In this document: positions 23,314 to 34,883 of the stretch, one piece after another
Numbering within the stretch: position 1 is the stretch's first letter
Layout of the letters: every line of letters starts with the position of its first letter
Assembly (NCBI RefSeq): GCF_024323335.1
Contig: NC_066579.1
Span: 128,362,854-128,426,853, forward strand
Reading direction: 5' to 3'
DNA from: Lathyrus oleraceus
Taxonomy: Eukaryota > Streptophyta > Magnoliopsida > Fabales > Fabaceae
Length of the DNA: 64,000 nt
Made by a program: the position numbers and the translations under genes
The notes under the pieces: model-generated
The model's input: only the letters and a program-made list of their open reading frames with translations
Databases searched by the model: none
What the model was told of the DNA's origin: nothing

Positions 23314-23930
23314 GACTTCAACACCTCCAAAAACCTTGATCAAAGATTGATCAAGTCACCAACAATGTCACTTCAATTCACCTATTGTTGCTACTTCCTT
23401 GCACGGCCTCCTTATCTCAAGGCTTTCACCCGACTGAGTTAATCCCAAGTGCACACTTGTTGAACCAAATATTTGTCAACACGATCCACCGTTTCATGCT
23501 ACTCCCTTATTGACACACCTAGTCTCAAGGCTTTCACTCGATCGGATTCGAATTGTACAATCTTGTCCAAAATCTTCCAACCCTAAAGATCTTGAAGGAA
23601 AACCCCACCTCAGTTTTCTTATTTGAATCCCTCAAAGATCGCAACCCAATATTCTCAGTACAACAAACCTAATTGGATGTTATCAATCTTAATCTAGACC
23701 ACACCCAATCAAAAAAATATTATGTGTAGTTTGATTATGTGTATGCATAGATTGAGTTGAAGATAATGAGATGCTTTGAAATCCTATATTCATGTATGTT
23801 TTACTCATTCTAGAAATCTTACTAGAGAATGATGCATGTATGGAGTTTTTATATGCATGGATGATTTACGAAAAAAGGAAATATAAAGGAGGATAGAAAA
23901 ATATGAAATTTATAAGAAAAATATCGGATA

Positions 23931-24169
23931 TGTCGACCTATACAGGTTATGTGTCGACCTGTTCGATGCGTAGGTCGACTTGTCCAAGATCATGTGTCGA
24001 CCTATGACATACATGTGTTGCCTATGTGTCGACCTGAAGACTCGGCACATGAAACAGAGGTCACATGCTTTAATACAACAACATATCTGTCGACATAAAG
24101 ACTTCATGTGTCGACTTATAGCCAAAAATATTTTCCATAGGTCGACCTATAGTTCTATGTGTCGACCTT
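23931..24169. repeat. GTCGAC motif cluster, copy 1
   Basis: Nine GTCGAC hexamers lie in 239 bp, mostly within TGTGTCGACCTATG-like contexts in both orientations. The overlapping open frames on both strands (23910-24125 minus, 23980-24315 plus) are products of this repeat. Confidence 0.9.
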
Positions 24170-24364
24170 ACTGCTATTTTTCACAAGAATTGGTTTTTCA
24201 TGCATGTTTAATGCATGAGACCTTTCCCACATTGCTTCCAAATACTTTTATGCTTCCTAATGCTAAGATGCACCTAGAGATTCAGAGGATACCGTCCAAT
24301 ATACATTTACGCTAAAGTATCCTAGTTTTGACATCATACGAAACAAACCTAATGGAAGTTGTAC

Positions 24365-24922
24365 TCACACTAGAAGCATGTATATTTGACCTTTGATACC
24401 TTTAATAAAATTATGCATCTGCTTTATGTTATTCATGTTATGATTTGGGCACCTACGTAATAAAAGTTTAAACCTTTCCCATGAGTCATACGACGATTTA
24501 GTTTCTTGTTGCTCAAAGTTGGTGATTTCAGCTCTTCGTTCAGCAAATTGAAGGGTGGTGTAAAATCTCTCAACGAATTTGTCCTCCAGCTCTTTCCATG
24601 TCTGTATAATTCCATTTGGAAGGCAAAACAATCAATCTTTAACTCTTCCAATTAACGATAAACTAAACAACCTCAACGTGACTTGTTCTTCAGTGAGATT
24701 ACATGGTCTACATAGTGAGGTTGTTTTGCTGAAGCGGGTAAGGTGCTCCCATGGGTCTCGAACTGCGTTCCTGTCAATCGGACTGTCTATAAAAACTAAA
24801 AGCATATAATTTTTTATGTCAAAGTTAGCGGGGGTTTCCAGTACAAATCCTCTAGAAATCCGTCCTTCACCAATCCTCTTGCAATAATCCCCCATAGTGG
24901 GTGATGGTGGTATGGTTGCCAT
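24365..24922 (-). pseudogene. Gypsy gag relic, copy 1
   Basis: The minus-strand frame begins MATIPPSPTMGDYCKRIGEG and contains the retrotransposon gag core (IDRNAVRDPWEHLTRFSKT, LTEEQVTLRLFSLSLIGRVKD, FEQQETKSSYDSWERFK, LLRRCPNHNM). An in-frame TGA at 24634-24632 falls where the family has Trp (KD-W-LxCLPNG). The frame then continues to 24365, where it stops. No protease or RT follows. The identical lesion is present in the other two copies. Confidence 0.88.
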
Positions 24923-25999
24923 GATTATTTCCTCTTTAGAGTCCTAAGAAATCAATGAATTTTCTTCTACTGACGTTCCTTGAGTTTGAGTCACTTCTCT
25001 AACTACTCTCCGGATGACACGCACAATCCTTTCAATTTCGGGATCAATCAGTGCCAATTATGATCATGAGCTGCGCATACACAAACAAGAAATACCTCAG
25101 TGGCAATGTAATTAAATACTTACGATAAAACAAAAATAAAAACAAAAAATGAACATGATACTCATATGACGACACTGATAATAATTTTTAAAAGTGAATA
25201 AATTAAACGTAATTACAAGTGTCTCGGTGTCTGATGCTGACACAGACTCACATGTTTTTAAAGATGTTGGTGCTATAGAGAGTAAATAAGTAAACTAGCA
25301 AGTTTGTGTCCATTAACACTCTCAAACTATTTCAAAGCCAATTCTTGGCATCTTATCTTACTTTTGTGGTTTTCATATAGAAGACTTCAACACCTCCAAA
25401 AACCTTGATCAAAGATTGATCAAGTCACCAACAATGTCACTTCAATTCACCTATTGTTGCTACTTCCTTGCACGGCCTCCTTATCTCAAGGCTTTCACCC
25501 GACTGAGTTAATCCCAAGTGCACACTTGTTGAACCAAATATTTGTCAACACGATCCACCGTTTCATGCTACTCCCTTATTGACACACCTAGTCTCAAGGC
25601 TTTCACTCGATCGGATTCGAATTGTACAATCTTGTCCAAAATCTTCCAACCCTAAAGATCTTGAAGGAAAACCCCACCTCAGTTTTCTTATTTGAATCCC
25701 TCAAAGATCGCAACCCAATATTCTCAGTACAACAAACCTAATTGGATGTTATCAATCTTAATCTAGACCACACCCAATCAAAAAAATATTATGTGTAGTT
25801 TGATTATGTGTATGCATAGATTGAGTTGAAGATAATGAGATGCTTTGAAATCCTATATTCATGTATGTTTTACTCATTCTAGAAATCTTACTAGAGAATG
25901 ATGCATGTATGGAGTTTTTATATGCATGGATGATTTACGAAAAAAGGAAATATAAAGGAGGATAGAAAAATATGAAATTTATAAGAAAAATATCGGATA

Positions 26000-26238
26000 T
26001 GTCGACCTATACAGGTTATGTGTCGACCTGTTCGATGCGTAGGTCGACTTGTCCAAGATCATGTGTCGACCTATGACATACATGTGTTGCCTATGTGTCG
26101 ACCTGAAGACTCGGCACATGAAACAGAGGTCACATGCTTTAATACAACAACATATCTGTCGACATAAAGACTTCATGTGTCGACTTATAGCCAAAAATAT
26201 TTTCCATAGGTCGACCTATAGTTCTATGTGTCGACCTT
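26000..26238. repeat. GTCGAC motif cluster, copy 2
   Basis: Same nine-hexamer block as at 23931-24169, offset by 2069 bp, with no difference noticed. Confidence 0.9.
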
Positions 26239-26433
26239 ACTGCTATTTTTCACAAGAATTGGTTTTTCATGCATGTTTAATGCATGAGACCTTTCCCACA
26301 TTGCTTCCAAATACTTTTATGCTTCCTAATGCTAAGATGCACCTAGAGATTCAGAGGATACCGTCCAATATACATTTACGCTAAAGTATCCTAGTTTTGA
26401 CATCATACGAAACAAACCTAATGGAAGTTGTAC

Positions 26434-26991
26434 TCACACTAGAAGCATGTATATTTGACCTTTGATACCTTTAATAAAATTATGCATCTGCTTTATGTTA
26501 TTCATGTTATGATTTGGGCACCTACGTAATAAAAGTTTAAACCTTTCCCATGAGTCATACGACGATTTAGTTTCTTGTTGCTCAAAGTTGGTGATTTCAG
26601 CTCTTCGTTCAGCAAATTGAAGGGTGGTGTAAAATCTCTCAACGAATTTGTCCTCCAGCTCTTTCCATGTCTGTATAATTCCATTTGGAAGGCAAAACAA
26701 TCAATCTTTAACTCTTCCAATTAACGATAAACTAAACAACCTCAACGTGACTTGTTCTTCAGTGAGATTACATGGTCTACATAGTGAGGTTGTTTTGCTG
26801 AAGCGGGTAAGGTGCTCCCATGGGTCTCGAACTGCGTTCCTGTCAATCGGACTGTCTATAAAAACTAAAAGCATATAATTTTTTATGTCAAAGTTAGCGG
26901 GGGTTTCCAGTACAAATCCTCTAGAAATCCGTCCTTCACCAATCCTCTTGCAATAATCCCCCATAGTGGGTGATGGTGGTATGGTTGCCAT
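26434..26991 (-). pseudogene. Gypsy gag relic, copy 2
   Basis: Identical in translation to the relic at 24365-24922, including the Trp-to-stop TGA (26703-26701). Confidence 0.88.
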
Positions 26992-28069
26992 GATTATTTC
27001 CTCTTTAGAGTCCTAAGAAATCAATGAATTTTCTTCTACTGACGTTCCTTGAGTTTGAGTCACTTCTCTAACTACTCTCCGGATGACACGCACAATCCTT
27101 TCAATTTCGGGATCAATCAGTGCCAATTATGATCATGAGCTGCGCATACACAAACAAGAAATACCTCAGTGGCAATGTAATTAAATACTTACGATAAAAC
27201 AAAAATAAAAACAAAAAATGAACATGATACTCATATGACGACACTGATAATAATTTTTAAAAAGTGAATAAATTAAACGTAATTACAAGTGTCTCGGTGT
27301 CTGATGCTGACACAGACTCACATGTTTTTAAAGATGTTGGTGCTATAGAGAGTAAATAAGTAAACTAGCAAGTTTGTGTCCATTAACACTCTCAAACTAT
27401 TTCAAAGCCAATTCTTGGCATCTTATCTTACTTTTGTGGTTTTCATATAGAAGACTTCAACACCTCCAAAAACCTTGATCAAAGATTGATCAAGTCACCA
27501 ACAATGTCACTTCAATTCACCTATTGTTGCTACTTCCTTGCACGGCCTCCTTATCTCAAGGCTTTCACCCGACTGAGTTAATCCCAAGTGCACACTTGTT
27601 GAACCAAATATTTGTCAACACGATCCACCGTTTCATGCTACTCCCTTATTGACACACCTAGTCTCAAGGCTTTCACTCGATCGGATTCGAATTGTACAAT
27701 CTTGTCCAAAATCTTCCAACCCTAAAGATCTTGAAGGAAAACCCCACCTCAGTTTTCTTATTTGAATCCCTCAAAGATCGCAACCCAATATTCTCAGTAC
27801 AACAAACCTAATTGGATGTTATCAATCTTAATCTAGACCACACCCAATCAAAAAAATATTATGTGTAGTTTGATTATGTGTATGCATAGATTGAGTTGAA
27901 GATAATGAGATGCTTTGAAATCCTATATTCATGTATGTTTTACTCATTCTAGAAATCTTACTAGAGAATGATGCATGTATGGAGTTTTTATATGCATGGA
28001 TGATTTACGAAAAAAGGAAATATAAAGGAGGATAGAAAAATATGAAATTTATAAGAAAAATATCGGATA

Positions 28070-28308
28070 TGTCGACCTATACAGGTTATGTGTCGACCTG
28101 TTCGATGCGTAGGTCGACTTGTCCAAGATCATGTGTCGACCTATGACATACATGTGTTGCCTATGTGTCGACCTGAAGACTCGGCACATGAAACAGAGGT
28201 CACATGCTTTAATACAACAACATATCTGTCGACATAAAGACTTCATGTGTCGACTTATAGCCAAAAATATTTTCCATAGGTCGACCTATAGTTCTATGTG
28301 TCGACCTT
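28070..28308. repeat. GTCGAC motif cluster, copy 3
   Basis: Same nine-hexamer block as in the other two units. Confidence 0.9.
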
Positions 28309-28503
28309 ACTGCTATTTTTCACAAGAATTGGTTTTTCATGCATGTTTAATGCATGAGACCTTTCCCACATTGCTTCCAAATACTTTTATGCTTCCTAAT
28401 GCTAAGATGCACCTAGAGATTCAGAGGATACCGTCCAATATACATTTACGCTAAAGTATCCTAGTTTTGACATCATACGAAACAAACCTAATGGAAGTTG
28501 TAC

Positions 28504-29061
28504 TCACACTAGAAGCATGTATATTTGACCTTTGATACCTTTAATAAAATTATGCATCTGCTTTATGTTATTCATGTTATGATTTGGGCACCTACGTAAT
28601 AAAAGTTTAAACCTTTCCCATGAGTCATACGACGATTTAGTTTCTTGTTGCTCAAAGTTGGTGATTTCAGCTCTTCGTTCAGCAAATTGAAGGGTGGTGT
28701 AAAATCTCTCAACGAATTTGTCCTCCAGCTCTTTCCATGTCTGTATAATTCCATTTGGAAGGCAAAACAATCAATCTTTAACTCTTCCAATTAACGATAA
28801 ACTAAACAACCTCAACGTGACTTGTTCTTCAGTGAGATTACATGGTCTACATAGTGAGGTTGTTTTGCTGAAGCGGGTAAGGTGCTCCCATGGGTCTCGA
28901 ACTGCGTTCCTGTCAATCGGACTGTCTATAAAAACTAAAAGCATATAATTTTTTATGTCAAAGTTAGCGGGGGTTTCCAGTACAAATCCTCTAGAAATCC
29001 GTCCTTCACCAATCCTCTTGCAATAATCCCCCATAGTGGGTGATGGTGGTATGGTTGCCAT
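28504..29061 (-). pseudogene. Gypsy gag relic, copy 3
   Basis: Identical in translation to the other two copies, with the shared TGA at 28773-28771. Confidence 0.88.
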
Positions 29062-29289
29062 GATTATTTCCTCTTTAGAGTCCTAAGAAATCAATGAATT
29101 TTCTTCTACTGACGTTCCTTGAGTTTGAGTCACTTCTCTAACTACTCTCCGGATGACACGCACAATCCTTTCAATTTCGGGATCAATCAGTGCCAATTAT
29201 GATCATGAGCTGCGCATACACAAACAAGAAATACCTCAGTGGCAATGTAATTAAATACTTACGATAAAACAAAAATAAAAACAAAAAAT

Positions 29290-31262
29290 AAATTTAAAAA
29301 TGTTGCACAAGCGTTGCCTCGTTGAAATTATCAACAGTCTCCGACAATGATGCCACAAAGTTGATGACTTATCGGCAAGTGTACTGATAGTGTCATAGTA
29401 ATAAAAAGATTTTGAATCCACATAGACTACTATTTAACAAAACAATATTTGTGCAATTTTAGAAAGTAATAATTGGGGATTTTGTTTTAGTTTTAATGCG
29501 AGAGGTAAAAGTGGTTCTGAAAAAATGCGAAAGCATTGTATAAAATCCCTTATTTATCTCCTGTTGATGTTTAATGCATTATATGAATGAGAAAGTCGTT
29601 ATATTTCCTCGGCGAATTAACAAAATCACAATACCCAATCCCTTGGTGTATAGATCATTAATTCCTACTAGAGGTCTCATATCCCTATTCAACCAACGTA
29701 AGTGGAATTATGCAATGCAATAATACGTTAACTCAAATGCCACTACTAGAGATCTCATATCCATATTCAACTAGTGTAAGTATAATAATTGCTCTAGTTC
29801 CAACATATAGACTAATGGTAAGTATTCTCTATGCGTCAATAATTAGATTAAAAGAGTATCTCGCATAGAAAACATTAAACATAAGAGGCAATTGAATAGA
29901 AATATAACTTCAATTATTCATGCACTGGAAAATTAAACATATGTCCCAACAGATTCAAAATAAGTTCATAATACAAAACCTAACATAGAAAAGTTTAGCT
30001 ACTCATAACGATAAAAATAAATACCAAAAAATAAGATGAAGATTGCATATGAAAATCCTTGAAGAAATGGTCTTCAATGGCTACCAATGCTTTCAAAATC
30101 GCCCTCTCGATATCTTTATCGTCACTTTTAGTCAAAATCACAAAACCCCTAAAAAGATGCTAAAACCCCTTTTTAAACCATTCAGAACGGGTCAGAAACA
30201 CGTCAGAAAAATGCCTAACAAGGTACCATCGCGCGCGTAATAAGATGCATCGTGCACACGATGCAGCTGTGACACACCTATCACGCACGCGATGACGCAC
30301 TATGCTGCTCGTGATTATTCCAGTAGTTGTATCATTTTTGCTATTTTTTTCATAAGACTTTCACTAAGTCTTCATTTATTCATACTTATTGATTTTTGCA
30401 TATTTCTTTGGTCTTTATTCTTCATTTTTACTCATCTTTGACGTGTTTTGCTCCGTTTCTTTGACAGAAAACATGCAATGACAGAGTGTTATCAACGACC
30501 CTTTTTGTCCTTAGAAAACTACTCATTCATGATGAGGTTAACAACAATTAAACAAGGTAAAACATAGTATGCATAATCAAGTAAATAATGTAAAGGCAAT
30601 TGCAAAAATATAGAACCTGATTGAAGGAAGGCTTGATTAAAAAAAGATCCAGAAAAATACAGTAAGAAAGTTGTAGGGAAATACAAAAAAGAGCAAAGAA
30701 CCAAAACTGAAAGTTACAAAGTGATTGGAGGTAATAAGTGACCCTTTTCTCAAGCTAATGTGCATTACTTATATAAAAAATCAATAATTATTCGCTCACA
30801 ATTCATGCACTATCATTAAGGCCCACTAACATTAAGTTTTGATCAGCTTCAAACATCTAAAAGTCACAAAACACCCTAAAAACTCTTGATTTTGTAACTT
30901 TCCTTGGGTGCAACACGGATGTGTCATATAACCGGGGGGATTCGTATCAGGCAACATGACCCGTGTCATAGGACACGACCAACCCACGTTGTTCCCAGTT
31001 TTCTTGTATGGGCGCAACAACTTTGGCCAACACAGACCGTGTCAGCTGACACGACCTAACCAAGTTGACCTCAAGTATTTGGTGAGACTTCCTTATCGTG
31101 TGATTCTTGATTTATTTCACTCTAGTGGGACCATTACTCTATTATTTCCCAAAAACATCAAAAGAACACAAAAGTGCATAAAACCGAACTAAAGTAATAC
31201 AAACACACAATAAAACGAGAATAAAATAAGCTAAAAATATGCTACAATAATCACTTATCACA
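29290..31262. other. Unidentified dispersed repeat region
   Basis: No coding frame was recognised. The stretch near 29365-29430 (TTATCGGCAAGTGTACTGA, then TAGTAATAAAAAGATTTT) resembles a non-coding sequence common in legume repeats, and the region may be LTR or internal non-coding sequence of the element whose gag was triplicated. It contains a stem of 8+8 bp at 30247-30264 (GCATCGTG-CA-CACGATGC) and a 16-bp perfect palindrome at 31038-31053. Confidence 0.4.
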
Positions 31263-32076
31263 CATCATCAAGTGTCACCTCAATTATAATGAAACTTAAA
31301 TTAGATGAAGAACTATTGAGTTTCTTATAGATTCAAAAGTGATTGTTCAAAATATTTTGGATTTGAAAAGGGTAATATAATTGGAACGCGATTGATACAA
31401 GAAACTCAACAGTCGCTCAATCTGGATTGAAAAAAGATGCGAGTTTGTCATATTTATCGTGAGTCAAATATTTGTGTAAATGCATTTGTCAACATTGATG
31501 TGATTTAGATCTTAATATGATGTCTTATGAGCGAATTTCTACTCAATTTCTCTTATTTTGTTAGTCAATTATATTGAAATCTCTAGTCTTAATCGATTGC
31601 TATGTAATCTTTTATATTCTGCTTCGACCCTATTTTCTTTTAAAAAAAATTAGATAAAGAACTAAAATCCAAACAATAAAATAAAATGTTGGACTAAAAA
31701 ACTGATTTTAATAATTGAAAAATGACAAATAAAAATAAAAATTGTATTTAAATATTAATTTTACATTTATATTTTTTATTATTTAAAATAATTGCAAGAT
31801 TGTCATTTTACTTCACTTATTAAGGTTATAGTTTTTTAATTTCGAACACAATAATATTTTTTTTAAAATGTATTAGTTTTTTAGAGGGAAATTTTTTATA
31901 TCTACTATTTGAATTTTAATAGAATATATTTCTTGTAACTATTTAATAATTTAAAAATAATCAAATACATTTAATGTTTTTCATCTTGCACACTTATGAA
32001 AAAAACAGTAGTGGTTTTAGGTAGATAAGGTAGAATTGTTGCAACTGTTGTTTGTGTTCGTTGTGCTGTGACAACA
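31263..32076. promoter_or_regulatory. Upstream region of the DUF3598 gene
   Basis: AT-rich non-coding DNA leading to the ATG at 32077. Only the last 70 bp or so are shared with the pseudogene at 22546-22573. No reliable core-promoter motif could be fixed. Confidence 0.45.
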
Positions 32077-34135
32077 ATGTCTTCTTCACTCCATTGCTCT
32101 GTTTCACTTCCTTCCTCATTTCCGAAACTCTCTAACTTCAAAACCATCAACAAATTCTTTCCATTCAACCCATCAAACCCTAGTTCCATTCATTTTTCCT
32201 CATCATCCTTCTCCACAATCAAATGTTCCACGTCTTCTTCTTCAACATCACTTGAAGAAACCGCTATGAGCATTGATAACCTACGCAGCTTCTTCAACCT
32301 CAATATCGGAAAATGGAACGGTTCTTTCTACGTAATTATTAATAACTTCAACTTTTCAATTTTTGTTTGTTTATTTGGTGAGTTAGGGTTTTATAATTTC
32401 AATTCATTATTTTTTATCTGTGCTTTTGTTTTTGTAGCAATTTGATGCTGGTGGAAAGCTATTGCAACAAGTGAGTACTAAGCTTTCTGTTAGTTCTTAT
32501 GGAGAAGATGAACTAATGAGTCTCCTTCAATCGTAAGTATTACTAACATGCAATCATTCATTATCTTTTTTATGAAGCACAAACACCCCGAACATGATAC
32601 TCACACGGCGAGACACGGATAATAATTTAAAAAAAATGAATATATTAAACATAATTACAAGTGGCTCGGTGTCTGATACCGACTCAGACACAGACTATGT
32701 TTTTTTTAAAGGTGTCGGTGCTATAGAGTGTAAACAAGTAAACTAGCAAGTTTGTGTCCATTAACACTCTCAAACTGTTTCAAAGCCAATTCTTCTTTTG
32801 TGGTTTTCATAAGTTGTAAATTGTACAGACTTTGTTCCTTGCAGGTTGTATATTAAACAACCTTCATCAAACACTTTAATTTCCGGAGACAACGATGATG
32901 TAGAATGGGCAGAGTACAAAATTAAAGAAACCAATATGTTTACCGTGGACAAGTATCAACAAGTGAGACTTTATTCTAATGCTGGAAAGTTTGTAGTGTA
33001 ATTCATAATGTTATTCTTTTTTAGTTCTTTCTTTGTGATTCCAATGCTTCTTTAAAATATCCATGACAATTAGCTTGCAGATAGGCTTTTTCCCGTCTGA
33101 GAAAGCATTTGCATTGAGGTACCAAACAGTTGGTATGTTGGAAACTGTATTACGACAAGGGATTCTTGGAGAAGATGACACCGGTGAAGAATCACCTAAG
33201 TAAGTGCTTTGTTTGTTCCTGAGAAGAGATCAATTAGCACTGTTTGATTGATCTCCGCATATGTGAAGCATAATAAGTACTGTCTTTAAAATTCTTTATG
33301 TTGCAGAAATCTCAAAATTCCGTCTCGCCGACCTTCTATTGTATGTGAGAATTGTCTGTACTCTCTACATAGAGATATGCGAGCAAGAGCCTTTCACATT
33401 TTGGAGCCAAAAGGAACCGTCGATATGCTTATCGTCTTCCTAGAGGAAAAAAGTGAGGGGTCTCATCCTCTACTTGAAAGCGCTGGGGTGAGTAAGCTAA
33501 GATACGTGAAGCTTTTGTTTGTGTTTGTTTATATATCTTCTGCAGACTTTCCTTTATCGTTCATTTTGAATTCATGTCAGGTCACGACGAATAGGATTAC
33601 ACCATTTCTCGGTAAATGGAAAGGTCATTCCATAACCAAGCGAAGTGGTGTCTATGGATCTACAATATCTGAAGCTGATACAGTTGTGTTACATGAAATG
33701 AATGACAATGGCCAACTCATTCAGGTATTTTACATCCTGATAACTCCTTCTGCTGCATAGGTACACCGAAATTGCAGTTCCGGAGAATTCTTTTAGCACT
33801 TTCTCAAAGTTTTTTTTGTTGTTTATGCTACTATTGAATACCAGGATGCTACTTCCACGACTGACCCGGCGAATGTGACTACCAATGTTCGCTGGACTGG
33901 GACAGTATCAGACAATTTAGTCACATTTGATGGAGGCTATCAGATGATACTATTACCTGGTGGCATGTACATGGGAAGTCCTTGTGATATTTCGAAAAGT
34001 GTAGCACAATGGAAATCTTTCCATTTGGAGTTCTGTTGGTTAGAGACACCTGACAAGAGGCAAAGACTGGTTCGAACATTCGATATCGAAGGCTTGGCCG
34101 TCTCGTCTACTTATTTTTATGAGACAAAATTGTAA
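32077..34135 (+). CDS. DUF3598-domain protein, probably plastid-targeted
   Basis: Seven exons give a 400-aa product in one frame: 32077-32331, 32438-32532, 32845-32962, 33081-33199, 33307-33487, 33581-33724 and 33845-34135. All introns are GT-AG. The first 60 residues or so are rich in Ser/Thr and nearly free of acidic residues (SSSSFSTIKCSTSSSSTS), as in a chloroplast transit peptide. The mature part starts MSIDNLRSFFNLNIGKWNGSF, the N-terminal mark of the DUF3598 (calycin/lipocalin-like) family, and has a second similar block beginning with ITPFLGKWKGHSIT. This suggests two related beta-barrel halves. Relatives occur in plants and cyanobacteria, and their biochemical role is not established. 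The near-start GTG at 32068 is not the start. A truncated copy lies at 22574-23313. Confidence 0.88.
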
Positions 34136-34883
34136 AGCTAAAATCTCCATTATCTTTATCACCCTCAGTAGTTCAAACAGTTCTGACTGTGAAGATGAAC
34201 CCTGTAATACTCATTTTTATTTGCATAATTTTGATCCATTGTTTGAATATGATTGCTTAATATATATATTTATAATGATTTTAAAATTGATTAATAAATA
34301 TAAAATGTATGCAAGTAGGTTCCAAATCATGTGGACAATTTGTAATTAGATTTCTGAATTAAATTTTTTAATTAAATTCTTAATTTTTAGAAGCTGATTG
34401 AAATAAATTTTAGTTCAAAAGTCTAATTATATACATAAGCCTATCATTTTCTAACTTAAAGAAATGAAAAGAAATCCTAAAAATGGAATCTAATATATAC
34501 TTTGGCAAAAACATTTATATATAAAGCATTTTAGACCAATATAAGAATGTAAATATTTACCTATAAATTTCAATAAATAAAATTAGAATGCATTTATTTA
34601 TTACTTTGATGAGAAATTTTATTATTTTGCAACTTCTTACTATATATTAAAAAAATAACAAAAATAAAAAAACAGTATATTCCAAATTCATAAAATAGAT
34701 ACCTATGTATACATAGACGTGTCATCGAACATACCAACATGTTTGCTTCAAATTCAAGTCTCTATAGTACATCTTATCTCCAACATCCTCATCAACAAAC
34801 AAACAAAATCTAAAATCTAAAAACATTGCATTCATTTGAATTCAGTCTGTATCATAAGAGGATCCAAATTCCAATTCAACTCA
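34136..34883. other. Intergenic region between DUF3598 and phosphatase genes
   Basis: This AT-rich DNA contains the DUF3598 3' UTR and the presumed promoter and leader of the phosphatase gene. The C/A-rich stretch at about 34780-34830 is a plausible 5' UTR. The open frame at 34119-34349 is not supported by any family. Confidence 0.5.

Larger units (their letters stand above)
23081..25150. repeat. 2.07-kb tandem repeat, copy 1
   Basis: First of three tandem units. It starts GAACATGATACTCATATGAC inside the pseudogene's intron 2 and ends in AAAACAAAAAAT. The left 230 bp are DUF3598 intron sequence; the rest is retroelement-like, with a GTCGAC-rich block and a gag relic on the minus strand. Copy 1 is 2070 bp. 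Confidence 0.95.
25151..27219. repeat. 2.07-kb tandem repeat, copy 2
   Basis: Second unit, 2069 bp. By eye it is identical to copy 1 except for one A fewer in the run near 25190. It begins directly after the last base of copy 1, so the junction joins the retroelement end to DUF3598 intron sequence. Confidence 0.95.
27220..29289. repeat. 2.07-kb tandem repeat, copy 3
   Basis: Third unit, 2070 bp. Its A-run length matches copy 1. After AAAACAAAAAAT the sequence continues into AAATTTAAAAATGTTGC, which is unique to this side and therefore marks the original right flank of the unit. Confidence 0.95.

Noticed and set aside
23910..24315. Overlapping 71- and 111-residue frames (and their copies at +2069 and +4139)
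   Set aside because: They come from the GTCGAC repeat, which reads open on both strands. No protein family or promoter supports them.
29290..31262. LTR of the element whose gag was triplicated
   Set aside because: No second matching copy and no clear TG...CA ends could be found, so it was left as an unidentified repeat.
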